Shown here piece after piece: positions 38,077 to 49,781 of a stretch of 64,000 nucleotides of DNA (within the stretch, counting starts at the first letter, position 1; every line of letters starts with the position of its first letter). The notes beneath the pieces are model-generated. The model did no database searches. It was not told the DNA's origin and saw nothing but the letters and a program-made list of their open reading frames with translations. Source of the stretch: Parascedosporium putredinis (lineage: Eukaryota; Ascomycota; Sordariomycetes; Microascales; Microascaceae); the NCBI GenBank assembly GCA_949357655.1, contig CASHTG010000015.1, forward strand, positions 1,488,001-1,552,000. The letters run 5' to 3'. The translations under genes and the position numbers were made by a program.

Positions 38077-41000
38077 ATGAGCCCCGCCGCCCTGCTTGAA
38101 GCTTCCGCGGGCCAGGATGGCCCAGCCCTCCAGAGCTATCTAGGCCTTGGCGTATTCTGTGTTCCAGCCACGAATTCCGGCCTGACACCTGAACAACTTT
38201 CAGACCTTTTATCCAAGCCGGACTGGCTGTGGTATAGCCCACCTGCCGCGGGCCCAGGATCTGGTGCAAATACCCTAGAGCGCGGGATCCTAGATAGGAG
38301 CCCCAGATTTGTCGAGGCCTGCCTCAGTCGCTGTGCAGCGTTGAAACCTCTCCAAGAACTTGTGCTGTCAAAGTGGATACTGCTTTCTTACCGATCCTCC
38401 GCCGAGCACGAAAGTCTTCTGTTTCGGGTGTATGTCCTACCAGACGACGTTGATCGTCGCTTGGTCGATCGGGGTGATGTGAAGCTCCAGAAAGCTCGGC
38501 GCAAGCTTCTTGCTCGGCTCGACTTTTCGTCACAGTTCTGGGCAGGCATTTGGCCGCGTGGTCCCTCAGATGGCGTGTCATCGCCGCGCCCTACTGTACT
38601 TGTGCCCTCTGAAGATCGGACAGGCCACCAGTCATTACTAAATCTCTTTAACAGCCTCCCATCTCCTAATCCGCAGCCAGACTCCCTTTCCGATCCACAC
38701 GTATCCGAAGCGGCCCAAAACCTTTTAAACAGTCGGATTCCTGGTTTAAGAACAATGCTGTATCCATACCAGCGCCGTTCCGCTGCTGTCATGCTCGAGA
38801 AGGAGTCAAATCCGGGCCAGTCGATGGATCCGAGACTAGAGTCTGTGTTTGATCAGGAAGGTAGAGTTTGGTACTACGACAAGTCTGCAGGCGCTGTGCT
38901 GAAAGAGCCACGTTACTATGACGGCGTCTCGGGAGGTATTCTGGCCGAGGAGATGGGTGCCGGAAAGACAATCATCTGCCTCAGCCTCATACTAGCAACC
39001 AAGCATCTATATCCACTAGCCCCCGATGTGTATAGGGGTGCAGCTCCCGTGAGACCCAAGGTGGGCTCGCTTGTGGACATGGCTGCGTCTTTCATCACTC
39101 GAAACTCTGTTCCGTGGGAGTACCACCTGAGGTCAGCGGGCGATCAATACGACTTGGACTTTTCCAAGTGCATCGAAGCAATCAAGCGTCATCCAGGACA
39201 ATACCTCTGCCCGAAAGATCCGCCAGCGGAAACTACGCGGGTGACACTCCGCGGGCGCGGCCGTGGCCGGCAGGGTTTTAATCTAGAGCCGGGAAAGCTC
39301 GAACACACTACCATCTATCTCAGCAAAGCTACTGTTATCATCGTGCCAAACAACCTGGTCACCCAGTGGCGCCAGGAAATCGACAAGCATACAGACGGGC
39401 TCAAGGTGCTAACAATTTCTCGCTCCCTCGACCTGGGAAAGGATGGTTTCCTCGAAATTAGAGAGCTTCTCGACTACGATATTATCTTGTTTGCTCAAAC
39501 GAGGTTTGAGGCACTATACACAGCGAGCGTTGGAAACCAAAGCCCGGTTTCTCTACGGTCTCTCCAACAGGTGCACTTCAAACGCTGTATCGTGGACGAG
39601 GGTCACAAGCTGGGAGGTTCCAAGATTCGACAGAAAAGCAACCTTCTTCTGGGGATAGAAATGCTTAGGTTCTCGTCGCGATGGATAGTCACTGGTACAC
39701 CCGCTAAAGGACTTTACGGAATAGATGCCCAAACTCGACCCGGGGTGCCGCTAGCCTTGCGTCTTCGGAACCCGGCCCTAATCAGAGCGAGGCACAAGAT
39801 CTCGAGCGCATAGGAGCCATGGCAGCCTTGTACTTAAAGGTGCGTCCTTGGGCAAACACCATCACCGAGCCGGGAGATACCCCTGCCGACTGGGCAGTTT
39901 ATGTTATGCAGCCCCAGCACAGCTCTAAAAGCAGGGGTCGAACCGACTCCCTTCGCCTCACATTGAGCTCTCTCATTGTTCGACATCAAGTCGCCGAGAT
40001 TGGAAAACTCCTACCATCTGTCGATGAGAAGGTCGTGATCCTCGACGGGTCGTATCAAGACAATATGTCGCTCAATATATTTGCCATGTATATTGTTTTC
40101 AACTCAGTACAATCCCAGAGGACCGATCAAGATTACTTTTTCCATCCTCGGCAAAAGAAGGCCCTCATGCAGCTAGTATACAACCTACGGCAGGCTAGCT
40201 TTTTGGTGGCTCCTTTTTTAGCAAGGATGACCTGCAAAAGGCTATCGAAACGGCCGAATCGTTTTTAGAAAAGAAGGATGTCACTATCAGTGAAGAGGAT
40301 GACGCTCTCTTACGCCAAGCCATCGCCTTTGGCCACGTCGCAATGGCGAATGAGATTCGAACTTCGAGTAACCAGTTCCACGAGATTCCACTCCATGTCA
40401 GCGCATTCCCAGGATCTGCTGGCTTCGCTTGGTCCCTGAATAACAAGAATGAAGAGCCTACATTGACAAACGCGCCCATGTTGTTTGCGCTCCAGAAGAT
40501 GGTTCGAAAGCACGTCAACTCACCCTCCGCTTTAAACAGACTTTTGAACGGCGGTCTCGTGGAGGAGGGTATCAAACAGCGCTCGAAAGCGCTTTCGACG
40601 GAAGAATCAGAGAGCACCCAGGCTGGCCCGCGCCAGGCCGTGCTTGCTGGAAATGCCAAACTCGGTGATAATCGAAGCCCAAGGAAGGGCCGTGTCTTGT
40701 CATCCCTCGAAACCATACAGTCGGAAATGAACCAGGTGTCGGAGATATCAAACACGGCTGACGAGCACGGCATCCCCGTGTCTCTTGCCCAGACGATGGT
40801 GACCGCGACGGGCTCTGCGAAGCTGTCGTACCTCATTGATGCTATTGCCAAGTACCAAGAAGATGAACAGATCATAGTATTCTATGATAACGAGAACATT
40901 GCTTGGTACATTGCAAGCTTGCTTGATGTTGTAGGTTGCCTAAAGCCAGCAATGGCACATCGCAGCACACGAGGATCTCTCCTGTTTTCTAACTAACGCT

Positions 41001-41913
41001 CAATCCCAGCTTCAAATCACGTACCTCATCTATGCCAAATCTTTGACGACCGAGAAGAAAGCCCAATATGTCAATAGCTTCAATCATAGTCCGACTTTCA
41101 GGTGTGTATCCTACCCAACGTGAACTTCCCTTTCCAAAGAGAGTGGCGCTGACCGCTCGCTTCTCGTGCCATGATAGAGTACTTCTCATGGATATCACCC
41201 AGGCGGCCTTCGGCTTGGATATGTGGGCAGCATCTCGAATTTACTTTATGAGCCCTGTCCTTAACCCACAGGTCGAGGCCCAGGCTGTCGGCCGAGCGAG
41301 GAGGATTAGCCAGCAAAAGCCGGTTTCGGTGGAGACGCTCGTGCTCCGGGATAGCATCGACGAGGTCATTGTTTCTAGGAGGCAAAACATGACTCAGGCT
41401 GAGCATCGCAAGGTCAAATCGATCCTTGACGACCGCCCCATTTATAACTGGATCCTAAACGCCAAAGTACTGCCCCTAGTTGACGCTACGACCGACGATG
41501 TGTCCCAGATGGCTCCGCTACAGGCACCGCAGCTCGTGTTTGGGAAGGGGTTTGGGCGTATGGCCTCCTCAGATGAAGGGTTGATGGTTGGAAAACCACC
41601 GATTACGGCAGGCGATTCCCATACGCACATGGGCGGGGTTAAAAGACCGCTCACTCCCGACTCTGGAGACGCGGATGCTAACCTTGATGGTCACGATTTG
41701 CCGGCACGGCCAGCACGTAGGGTCCGCTTCGCCGGAGGGGGACGACGAAAGCTGACGCAGGCGTGTACATGCATTGGCTGCAGACGATTTGTATACTCCG
41801 TCTTTACATCCTTAAAAATTTTTGGGATGCGGGACTTTACAGCTTGGTGCGATGTGCGCTACGATTGCTGGCGGACTATAAAATTGAATCCTGACGGACA
41901 CCCGGAACGCTAA
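38077..41913 (+). CDS. SNF2-family DNA-dependent ATPase/helicase
   Basis: Three exons, 38077-40930, 41010-41101 and 41178-41913, have introns of 79 and 76 nt. Two missing bases (G at 39742-39745, T at 40200-40204) interrupt exon 1; restored, the model has about 1227 residues. Helicase motifs run in order: YPYQRRSAAVMLEKE (Q-like), GGILAEEMGAGKTIICLSL (motif I, about residue 290), VIIVPNNLVTQWRQEI (Ia), FKRCIVDEGHKL (motif II DEGH, about residue 506) and SSRWIVTGTPAKG (III). The C-terminal lobe has EDEQIIVFYDNENIAWYIA, LLMDITQAAFGLDMWAASRI and NPQVEAQAVGRARRISQQKP (VI). Between motifs I and Ia an insertion carries a basic RGRGRGR stretch. The second lobe is preceded by a long, poorly conserved linker. 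This is SNF2-like rather than a known named remodeller. The end is uncertain: a G5 at 41737-41741 just before the last segment could be a further indel, which would end the protein in DDES near 41754. Confidence 0.82.
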
Positions 41914-42083
41914 ACAGCACCGGTCCCGCAGACTAGGAGCGAAAACCCCAAATTTCCTTGTCATGAACGTCACGAGAAATGGCGCTAGGGCTCGATGGTG
42001 GCTTGCATACGGGCGACTGCAGGCAGCGAGCAGCAGATTTCCGTGGCTTGGGAAGCTGAGGTCCGGAAACCCATCCATCCATG

Positions 42084-42095
42084 GATCAATTGATC
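42084..42095. promoter_or_regulatory. GATCAATTGATC palindrome
   Basis: A perfect 12-bp palindrome containing the ATCAATTGAT core also found at 14317 and 44786. Function is not shown. Confidence 0.25.
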
Positions 42096-42890
42096 TTGTT
42101 CAAAATGGGGGAACTGTGGCGGTCTAGAAAGAAATCTTCCAGCTCTGGTCGCACCTACGAGCCATTTTTTGTCGCGTCTACGACTAATTACCATAAAGCC
42201 TTCGCACGTCGACGAATGTTACACGTCCCCTCGCTTCATGCCCCAGCTAGAACAGGGACATGGGAGTGGGCCCATTGATATGACTAGCTAGATATCCGTA
42301 GATGGAGAGGACGGAAGCCATGCTCCACCCTACGACGAACCCCTCAAAAGGCCATTACAGCAGTATGCGGCAAGTATACGATCTCGAACGATCATTCATC
42401 TTGGTTAGAGCCGATGTAAAAGTTCCGCCGAACGAACGGTTGAGCTCAGGTAATGAAGGGACGAGGATTTTATATCGTGTTATGCGGAGGATTGGAAACA
42501 AGCAACGACCCTTGTATTGTTTTCTAGCATGTAACGTTATTTAACGAAATGATGAGACGGCACCGACAAGGACCGGACTTTATGTGCATGTCACAACATC
42601 GAATTACTCTTTAACGTGAAAGGGGAGCAATTATCATGTCCCATTTAGTGGCGGAGGTGGCTCGAATATCTCTAGGAACTGTTTGATGATCATTTGGCCC
42701 CCAGCTCTCGGCTAATATCTGTTAACTGGGTATGTCTTCGTCTTCGAATGCTACGTGTAGTACCGAGGTATTGATGGAGTAAGACCACTGATGGTGGGAA
42801 CGTGGGCTGTGTTGATACAGGATGCTATGCGGAACGAATGGGCAGAAGATTCAATGTTGCTTCAGTTCTTGTTTGTTTCTCACTTCTCGC

Positions 42891-42929
42891 CTTTTTTCTT
42901 CTTTTTTTCTTTTTTTTCTTTTTTTTCTC
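42891..42929. repeat. Polypyrimidine T-tract
   Basis: Runs of 6-8 T separated by single C. Its reverse complement resembles the A-tract at 43281-43342. Confidence 0.7.
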
Positions 42930-43280
42930 ACGCCGCTCCCCTTTCTCTTCCGGAATATGGAATTCTCAATACTCGCCTCACTATCACTTTGGGCTGTGGT
43001 GCAACATAGGAGACTCAAATTTTGTGGTTCACGACAACCTTCCGCAATCTCGGGAGTTAAGATAGTGGCTCGAGCTTTTAAAGGTCCGTTAATGTCGCTT
43101 CCAATGTTACGTCGGAGAATAGACGGAGCACTGGTTTGGCCATTTTGATGGAAATTGCGTGGAGAGGTAATATACCTTTCATAGTTCACCCAAAAAGAGA
43201 GCCAAGCCTCTCGAGGTTCTCGGCACCCTCATCTTCTCCACTTTCCATCTGATAAGGGGAGGGAGAAAGGAAACCCCAAA

Positions 43281-43342
43281 GAGAAGAAAAAAAAAAAAAA
43301 AAAAGAAAAAAAGAAAAAAAGAAAAAGAAAAATAGGGAAAAA
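43281..43342. repeat. Polypurine A-tract
   Basis: A run of about 19 A followed by repeated A-runs separated by single G. It lies about 350 bp from an inverted T-tract. Confidence 0.7.
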
Positions 43343-44680
43343 AGGCGGGCAGGGGCTGGGGTTAGGGAAGGCTTTGCTTGGCGCACAAGTGCCGAGAGAG
43401 CATCATGGTCGTGCATGCTGTGTTGTATACGGACGTCAATATTCTCTTCTACGCTGATGACAAGAGAGCTTGAGCTGATTGGAATGAACAGCCCTGCTGT
43501 GACCATTAAGAGGGAGGAACTTGTACGCTGTCACTACATCTCTAGGTGGAGGACTAGAGGACTGAGGGGTGGGAAGTTCTAGCTCGATGACGCGGCCAAA
43601 CAAAAGAGAACATTGAAGCCATGGAGAAGACGTCAAAAAGATCATCGGGGTTAGGAGTATCATGTATTCTAGGCTGACCGCCCTTCTTCCAACTTCCAGC
43701 GAGGACTTGCCTGACCGGGCTTGTGGTTTATGCCTGTGTGTGGAACATGATACCTGTTTGGGAAGAGAAGGCAAGATATTGCCGAAATATTGATCTTGTT
43801 GACAATGTGGAATGCAAGCTGACCGGCAGGAGGAGGCTATGCGGCGATGGCGGCGATGGCGGCGTTCGTCAACCACGTTCGCATTCGAGGAAAATCCGCG
43901 GCCGCTGGCCAAGAGCCTAGGACTTGGGGGAGAAGACCTCTCCCCTCGAGGCAAGGCAACCTTGGATATGTGCTTGCTGTTCCACGTCTGGGATGAATAT
44001 CACCGAGCCGTGGATTTCTGGCCCCTCCGCAGACCCTGCACCTGACATCCTCTTATTGTTTTGTCCTGAGACCTTGTTGGCGCGAAAAGCCCACCTTGGG
44101 ACGAGATCATTAATACATCAACACCGTTCCCAGCACCAGCGGCGTCAACTGATGATAAACCAGTCATCGGCAAATGGGAAAGAAGGGGTGGACAAAGTGA
44201 GACGAGGATCCTAAACGGGGCGCGGAAGAGACTAGCTGGGCTGTCGGTTGAGGGTTTGAGGACAGGCTTTGGCAAGCACCGACGCCCTCTTGCTGCAGGC
44301 TACGGGGTTTCCTCCCAGGAGTGGCATTGAAACAGAGGAGCTGTGTCAATAAAAGTCCATCAGAGAGGTTCCACAGGGCTGGACTCGACGCCCAAAAGGG
44401 TGCCCGCGGCTCAGCCCTTGCAAACCCTGTTTCCGCCAAGGATCAAAACGGCGTCGTCTGAGTGGTCAGAGGGCAGGCAAGTCTTGGGTAGGTGGCAAGG
44501 GGATGCGGCAGGTGGCAGTGCGATGTCATCGCCAAACCGACGAAACATTGGCGGGCAGGCTACGAGCACGCTGTTCTTTGCAATCATTCGGCGGCCGTTG
44601 GGCACTGATATCAGCTTGTTCTTACTCCGCCATGTTCGCGGAGTGGGCATATAGGGTGCCGCTAGCTCTGACGTGAATTG

Positions 44681-44729
44681 ATGTGCACCGATATGCACCG
44701 ATATGCAATGGATCTATTGATCTATTGAT
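44681..44729. repeat. Two adjacent short tandem repeats
   Basis: Three copies of a 10-bp unit (consensus ATATGCACCG, 44681-44710) are followed at once by two copies of ATCTATTG (from 44712). Confidence 0.7.
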
Positions 44730-44785
44730 TTATCTTGAGGGATCTAAGAGTGCTGAGCGTTTGTTACGAAGAGGGCGTGTTAGAT

Positions 44786-44795
44786 ATCAATTGAT
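44786..44795. promoter_or_regulatory. ATCAATTGAT palindrome
   Basis: Third perfect copy of the 10-bp core seen at 14317 and 42085. It is far from any recognised gene. Confidence 0.25.
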
Positions 44796-46296
44796 CTTTC
44801 AATGGCTAAATGGAGTGAAGCCGCCATGCACCTGTTGATACTTCAATCGAGCAGTTCGGCCTTCTCCCAGCTGAATTGGCTGGGAGACATTTTCGATAAA
44901 CATCCATTGGTCAGACCTACTTCCTCTCCAGCTAATGCCAGGGCTATGCCGAGGAGTGTAGCCGGTCATTAAGACACTCGAGACGACGGGCATGCTCGGC
45001 GGTATGCATTGGACATCAGTAGAAGCGATCGTTGACTCGAGATGAATCTATGGATGTTTGAGGATCAGGCTTCGTCCTTTTCAGTACCTTCAACCCAAGG
45101 AAGCAAACTTCAACTTGGTGGCTAGGGCCAAGTTTGGGACACTTGCTCACACTTAGCCAAGTGGAAGTCAAGTCAAGCTAAGCACGCCACCTGCTCCGAC
45201 CCGGGCTATAATTCAACATGTTGATCACTGGAGGGTACATAAATTGGCGGATATATTAATGCAGCTGCCGTCGGGAAGATCAAGCGAGTGCTCCATTGTG
45301 TTGGAAATAGCATGGGAAGGATGAAGGATGAAGGAAGCAGTGTTGAGCATCGGTGGCCTGACAAGCAAATTGGCGGGGTACGGCTTACCACGCAAACAGT
45401 TGCAACTGCGACTATAATGAACAAACAGCACGCCCTCTCTAGTGAGGAGTTGAGGTTGTCTTTGAAGCGCCCAAAAAAAAAAGCATGTACAGAGAGGGCC
45501 TTGGCGGGTTCTCTCTCTGAACGGACCGGAGGATGTTGCGATGTTGAATCCCGATGAAATCAATGGATTAGTCACATCTGGGTGGGGATGGCAGTGTGCG
45601 AGCTTCAATGTTGCCTCCGCAGCCCGGACTGGGCCACTTCATCACGGAGGCGGAGCGGAGGTTGGGGAAGAAGCGACTCAACGCGCGTCCAGAGTGGTCC
45701 TTCCGCGCCATTATTACCGCCACGCAGGCGACATGGGGCTCGCTCAGGAAAAGAGTGTTACAAATTCCAATTCTTCTCTTTTCTTTTTTTTTTTCCTTCT
45801 TTTCAGGTCTTGGGAGAAATCAAATTACACCTTTTCGTCTCCTTGGCAGTCTCCGTAATAACTAGCGCCTCGGATCGTATACCGAGAACAAGCGACGGAG
45901 AAGAAACAAAGACATGAGATGGTGCATACATGTTTACTAGCAGGTAAAAAGAAAGGCCGAGGCGAATAGTTACGTGAACTCATGACGTGCTGTTTGTTTC
46001 TCCTCGTGTGCTTTTTTGTTCCTTGCTGCGTAGGGTCCGCCTTTGGTTCGCTCAGATGAGCCAGGAGACGGACTCCGAAACCAGAAACGGCGAACCTATG
46101 CATGTGGGCTGGACCTGCGGCGACCCCTCCTTGCCCTCCTCCCGACAATTGGGGAAAGGGATGGATGGTTGCTTTTCTTGGGAAATTTGTGTTCCTCTTT
46201 CGCCGTCCTTCGCCGTGCTCTTGGTGGCCGTGCCAGTGCTCTTCTTAGCGTGGTTAGGCCTGGCTATAGCGCTTGAAATAAAACGAGTGACCGCCT

Positions 46297-46320
46297 AGTT
46301 GGAATGGATCCATTCCAACT
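46297..46320. repeat. 24-bp perfect palindrome
   Basis: 12-bp arms AGTTGGAATGGA and TCCATTCCAACT meet without a spacer around a central GGATCC. It lies in gene-free DNA. Confidence 0.8.
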
Positions 46321-46715
46321 GATCTCTTACTGCAGGCGACAAACTGTCCGGAGTGGTCATTGATGACAGGCTGCCGCTAGGTTGACTTACATACAATGGA
46401 TGGGCGACTGTGGGCATGGCTGAAGCCGAATGGCATCCGTGGGCAAATCCACTGCTCCCGCGTTTCATAAACATTGAATGCCTACACTAGTTGTGGTGCC
46501 AAACTACTCCACCCCGGGGCTTCCCATCTCGGCTCCTTCCCGCTTCTCGTCACCTCGTTCCTCGTTTCTCGAGCTTCGTTTACCTATTGCTGGGAGACTT
46601 GCTCGAAGCTTGGGCTAGGTGGATTGACGGAGCCGAGATTCGGTTGGTGACGATAATCGCAGCCTTGGGCCCTTTCTTTGGCCGGTGGCGGGCTTGCTCT
46701 AATCCTCTCCGTCCT

Positions 46716-46735
46716 TCTCTCTCTCTCTCTCTCTC
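46716..46735. repeat. TC dinucleotide microsatellite
   Basis: Ten TC units in gene-free DNA. Confidence 0.85.
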
Positions 46736-47981
46736 ATCAGATTCCCCATTGAGTTCCTTCAGTCTGTGCATCGGCTAAAATCGTTCTGGCTGGGAGCGTT
46801 TGGTGGATGTGCCTCCAAAATAGCATCTTTCAGCCCACGCCTGGCTTCGCTAGTTCCCGCCCCCCCCGCCTTTGTGGCACGGAAGAGCTTGAGCTGGCTC
46901 ATTGCGGACTGGACCAACCCCATCACCCAACATGAATCCACAGATCAATAATTGATCGACCTCTCTTGCCCGAATCAACGTTTTTTGGCCTTTACATGCG
47001 CTGAGGCGTTAGGCTGGCGTCTGACGCATGGAGGCATTATTTGAGCGCATTGAACTTGCATTCGACACAGCACTCAGCCCACACGCCTGCAGAAGCCCAG
47101 AAATCCTCTTTTGTTCTGCCTGGCCAGGTACGTGGATTGTTCTAGTCGATAGACCGCCCACCGACGAAACCGGCGTGAGATTGTGATACTCGTAGAATAT
47201 CAGTGATAGAAAAGGGACCAAGAAACCACCCTCTCCCTCGCCCACCCACCTTGGCTTCTTGGCCTGGGTTCTCTCTCTTTCTTTGTTCAATCTCAGTCCT
47301 CCTTTCGCGGCCGTCGCCTTCAAATCAGGCCCCTTTGTCGGAGCGGAGAACCAAGTGCAATCCTAACAAGCCGTTGAGAATCCCAGCGAGGGCACGAACC
47401 CCGAGAGAATTCCAAACGCCGACGCCCGCTTGCGTGTAAAGACGCTTTCCCAATCCTAAGCGTTCGGTTCCGATCGGGCCTAACGCTTTTCTTTCCCCCT
47501 TTCTTTTTTTTTTTTTCTTGCTCTTCTTTATTTTATCTTAGTTAAGGAGCATTTCACTCGCTGCGCCAACACTTGGGCCTGCATCAGTGTCTTGGACCAG
47601 TGTTTGAGAGAGGGCGCGCAGCTTGTCTCTAAATCTCGCCGGACTTGGACCATCACCTGGGGACCTCACAGATCGCCAAAAGGCTTGCTGACCTGGGCCA
47701 CTACACGGCATAAACGCATCATTGGATCGCCCGTAGACGCCATCGTCTTTTCCCATTGTTCCAAGTTTTGGCCCCCTTCAACTGGGCCCGACACACACAC
47801 ATCTTTTTATCTTGCCGCCGCCGCTCGTGCTTCCGCCGAGAGAACTAAGGGTGAAGGGGAATAATACCAGGAAAACGGATTCGCTTAAAGAGGAAGGACA
47901 AGGGAACCACCCGCCGGCCGCCAACCAAGGATCTGATCTCAACTCTTTCCGGATCTGATCTTTTATGCCATTTTTGAATGT

Positions 47982-47988
47982 TATAAAA
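47982..47988 (+). promoter_or_regulatory. Possible TATA box of the F-box gene
   Basis: TATAAAA stands alone about 1.8 kb upstream of the F-box gene ATG and is followed by a long CT-rich, mostly stop-interrupted leader. Placement of the start site about 30 nt downstream is inferred, not shown. Confidence 0.25.
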
Positions 47989-49710
47989 GGTGCCATTTCT
48001 TGTTCAGCTTAGACAGCCAGCCTTTTCTTGCTTTGAGTTCCGGCGCTGTTCCCCTTGCCCAGTCCTTCTAGTCGGAGGAACATATCATTCCATCATCGTA
48101 CTGCCAAGCAGACGCACATTGGAGCCCGCACAACTTGTCTCTGCCGAGTCTACAAGCTACCAAGCACCATCCGTCGCCAGCAACAGCATTTGAAGAGTGG
48201 AGGTGCAAGGCAAAACACGGGTGTGTGGAAACAATACCCCAAACCTGCCTGCTTCAGGTCTCTCGACCTGAGCAGTGGGCTAACCAGCATCCGTGCGCTT
48301 ACATCCCCTCCGAAAGAGGCACCACTGCGACGGACATTTGAAACAGCCCCCGCCTGTTCATTGATCGCCATGAGAGTTGCGAAGCCTTGATCGGCCCCGT
48401 TCAAAAGCGAATTCGACCGACCAGCATCATCAGCAGAAATCTTCGAAGATCGCCCTCCCATCCCGTTCATCCCAACCCGACTACATCGTGCGAAACCGCC
48501 TAAGGTTCGCTTTCTTCTTGATCATTTTCTTTCTTTCCACTTTTCCACGAATTTCACGATCAAGCCAAAATCGGGATCCGGCAAAGAAGTTCCTATATAA
48601 GACAACAGGCCCAAGGGTGAAAAAAGCAGCCGAAGAACACATTCCCAGGCTAAGCCCGGCACTCGGGCTCGACAATAGGTACCGGGGCTTTGAGTCGTCC
48701 GCTCACCACGCCATCAGCATCGAATTCGGACGGCCGCACAGTCCTTTTCCCACGCCTTTTTAGATCTCAGCATTATTTATCTGACAGCAGGAGGAGGCTG
48801 TGGAGAACAAGCCGTCGAAAGACGCAGCGCAGCGTTGCCCCCTTTCTCGACAGCGCCAAGTCGCAGAGTGACTTCCGCTCCTTCCCACACCCCACCTCAA
48901 CCTGAACCTGCGCGCTCCTGCCCTCTCTGCACTTTAGCCAAATTCGGTCCACGCAAAAGACTTGGTTGGGACTGACGTCTGGTCTCTCCTTCCCTTCCCC
49001 CACTTGCCCGCAACTTTGCAACTCTTGCTCGAGCGCCCAAACTGTTATTTTCCCCTTTCGATCGGAGCTGCTCGTGGTTTACTCCGTGCCTCCTACTTGT
49101 ACGAAGTGGCTCGACCGTTCCTCACCTGGAACCGGAGAATAATCCCCTGTCTCCCCTTGTTCCCTTGCGAACTGGGTGGGTTCTCGAAGCTTGCGAACCT
49201 TTCCACGTCGGCCAACAAACGAGACCGCCAAAGGGGCGTGGGTGCGGAGTGAAACAAATTGCACAAGCTACCGACAGCCTGCCCTGGGGGTGACGCTCTG
49301 TGACAAGACTTGGCTTGGATTTCTTTTCTGAGTTGAACGACTATTATTACCGGGTGTCGCTGCCTTGGCTTACACCCACAAGAAATCCCCACACTGTCTC
49401 TGTGCCTCATTCCTTGCTGGGGCCTTTTTCATTTCTATTATTACTTTTATTCGTCTTTGTCTATCTTGTCTTATGCTACTGCTACTTGCCTCGTGGTCTT
49501 TCTCCCAGGACTGGCTTTCTCCAGTTTTCCGATCAACATATATCATTTGACGACTACTTGGTTTCCTTGGACAAGCTACTCTTTTCTTTCACTCCCCCTC
49601 CCACCCAATTTCCTCCGTGAGAGAACCTTCCGGCAGAATTAGCGACACGACACGCCGTTCCGACCATCTACTGAACTATTAGTGCTCATTTAGCCCCTCG
49701 CTTCGAAAGC

Positions 49711-49731
49711 GAGAGAGAGAGAGAGAGAGAG
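49711..49731. repeat. GA dinucleotide microsatellite in a leader
   Basis: About ten GA units 51-71 nt before the ATG of the F-box gene, probably within its 5' untranslated region. Confidence 0.85.
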
Positions 49732-49781
49732 CACACGGCGGGGTAACCTCTCCTCCAAAGGAGCTACTACACACCTCAACC

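Larger units (their letters stand above)
41914..49781. other. Longest gene-free interval (7.9 kb)
   Basis: No coding sequence that I can support lies here. The stretch contains a T-tract at 42891-42929 and an A-tract at 43281-43342 in inverted orientation, small tandem repeats at 44681-44729, a 24-bp palindrome at 46297-46320, a TC microsatellite at 46716-46735 and a GA microsatellite at 49711-49731. The last 1.8 kb, after a TATA-like element at 47982, is CT-rich and is probably promoter plus long leader of the F-box gene. Confidence 0.55.

Noticed and set aside
43186..43506. 106-residue open frame spanning the A-tract
   Set aside because: It is dominated by a Phe run from the homopolymer and has no other support.
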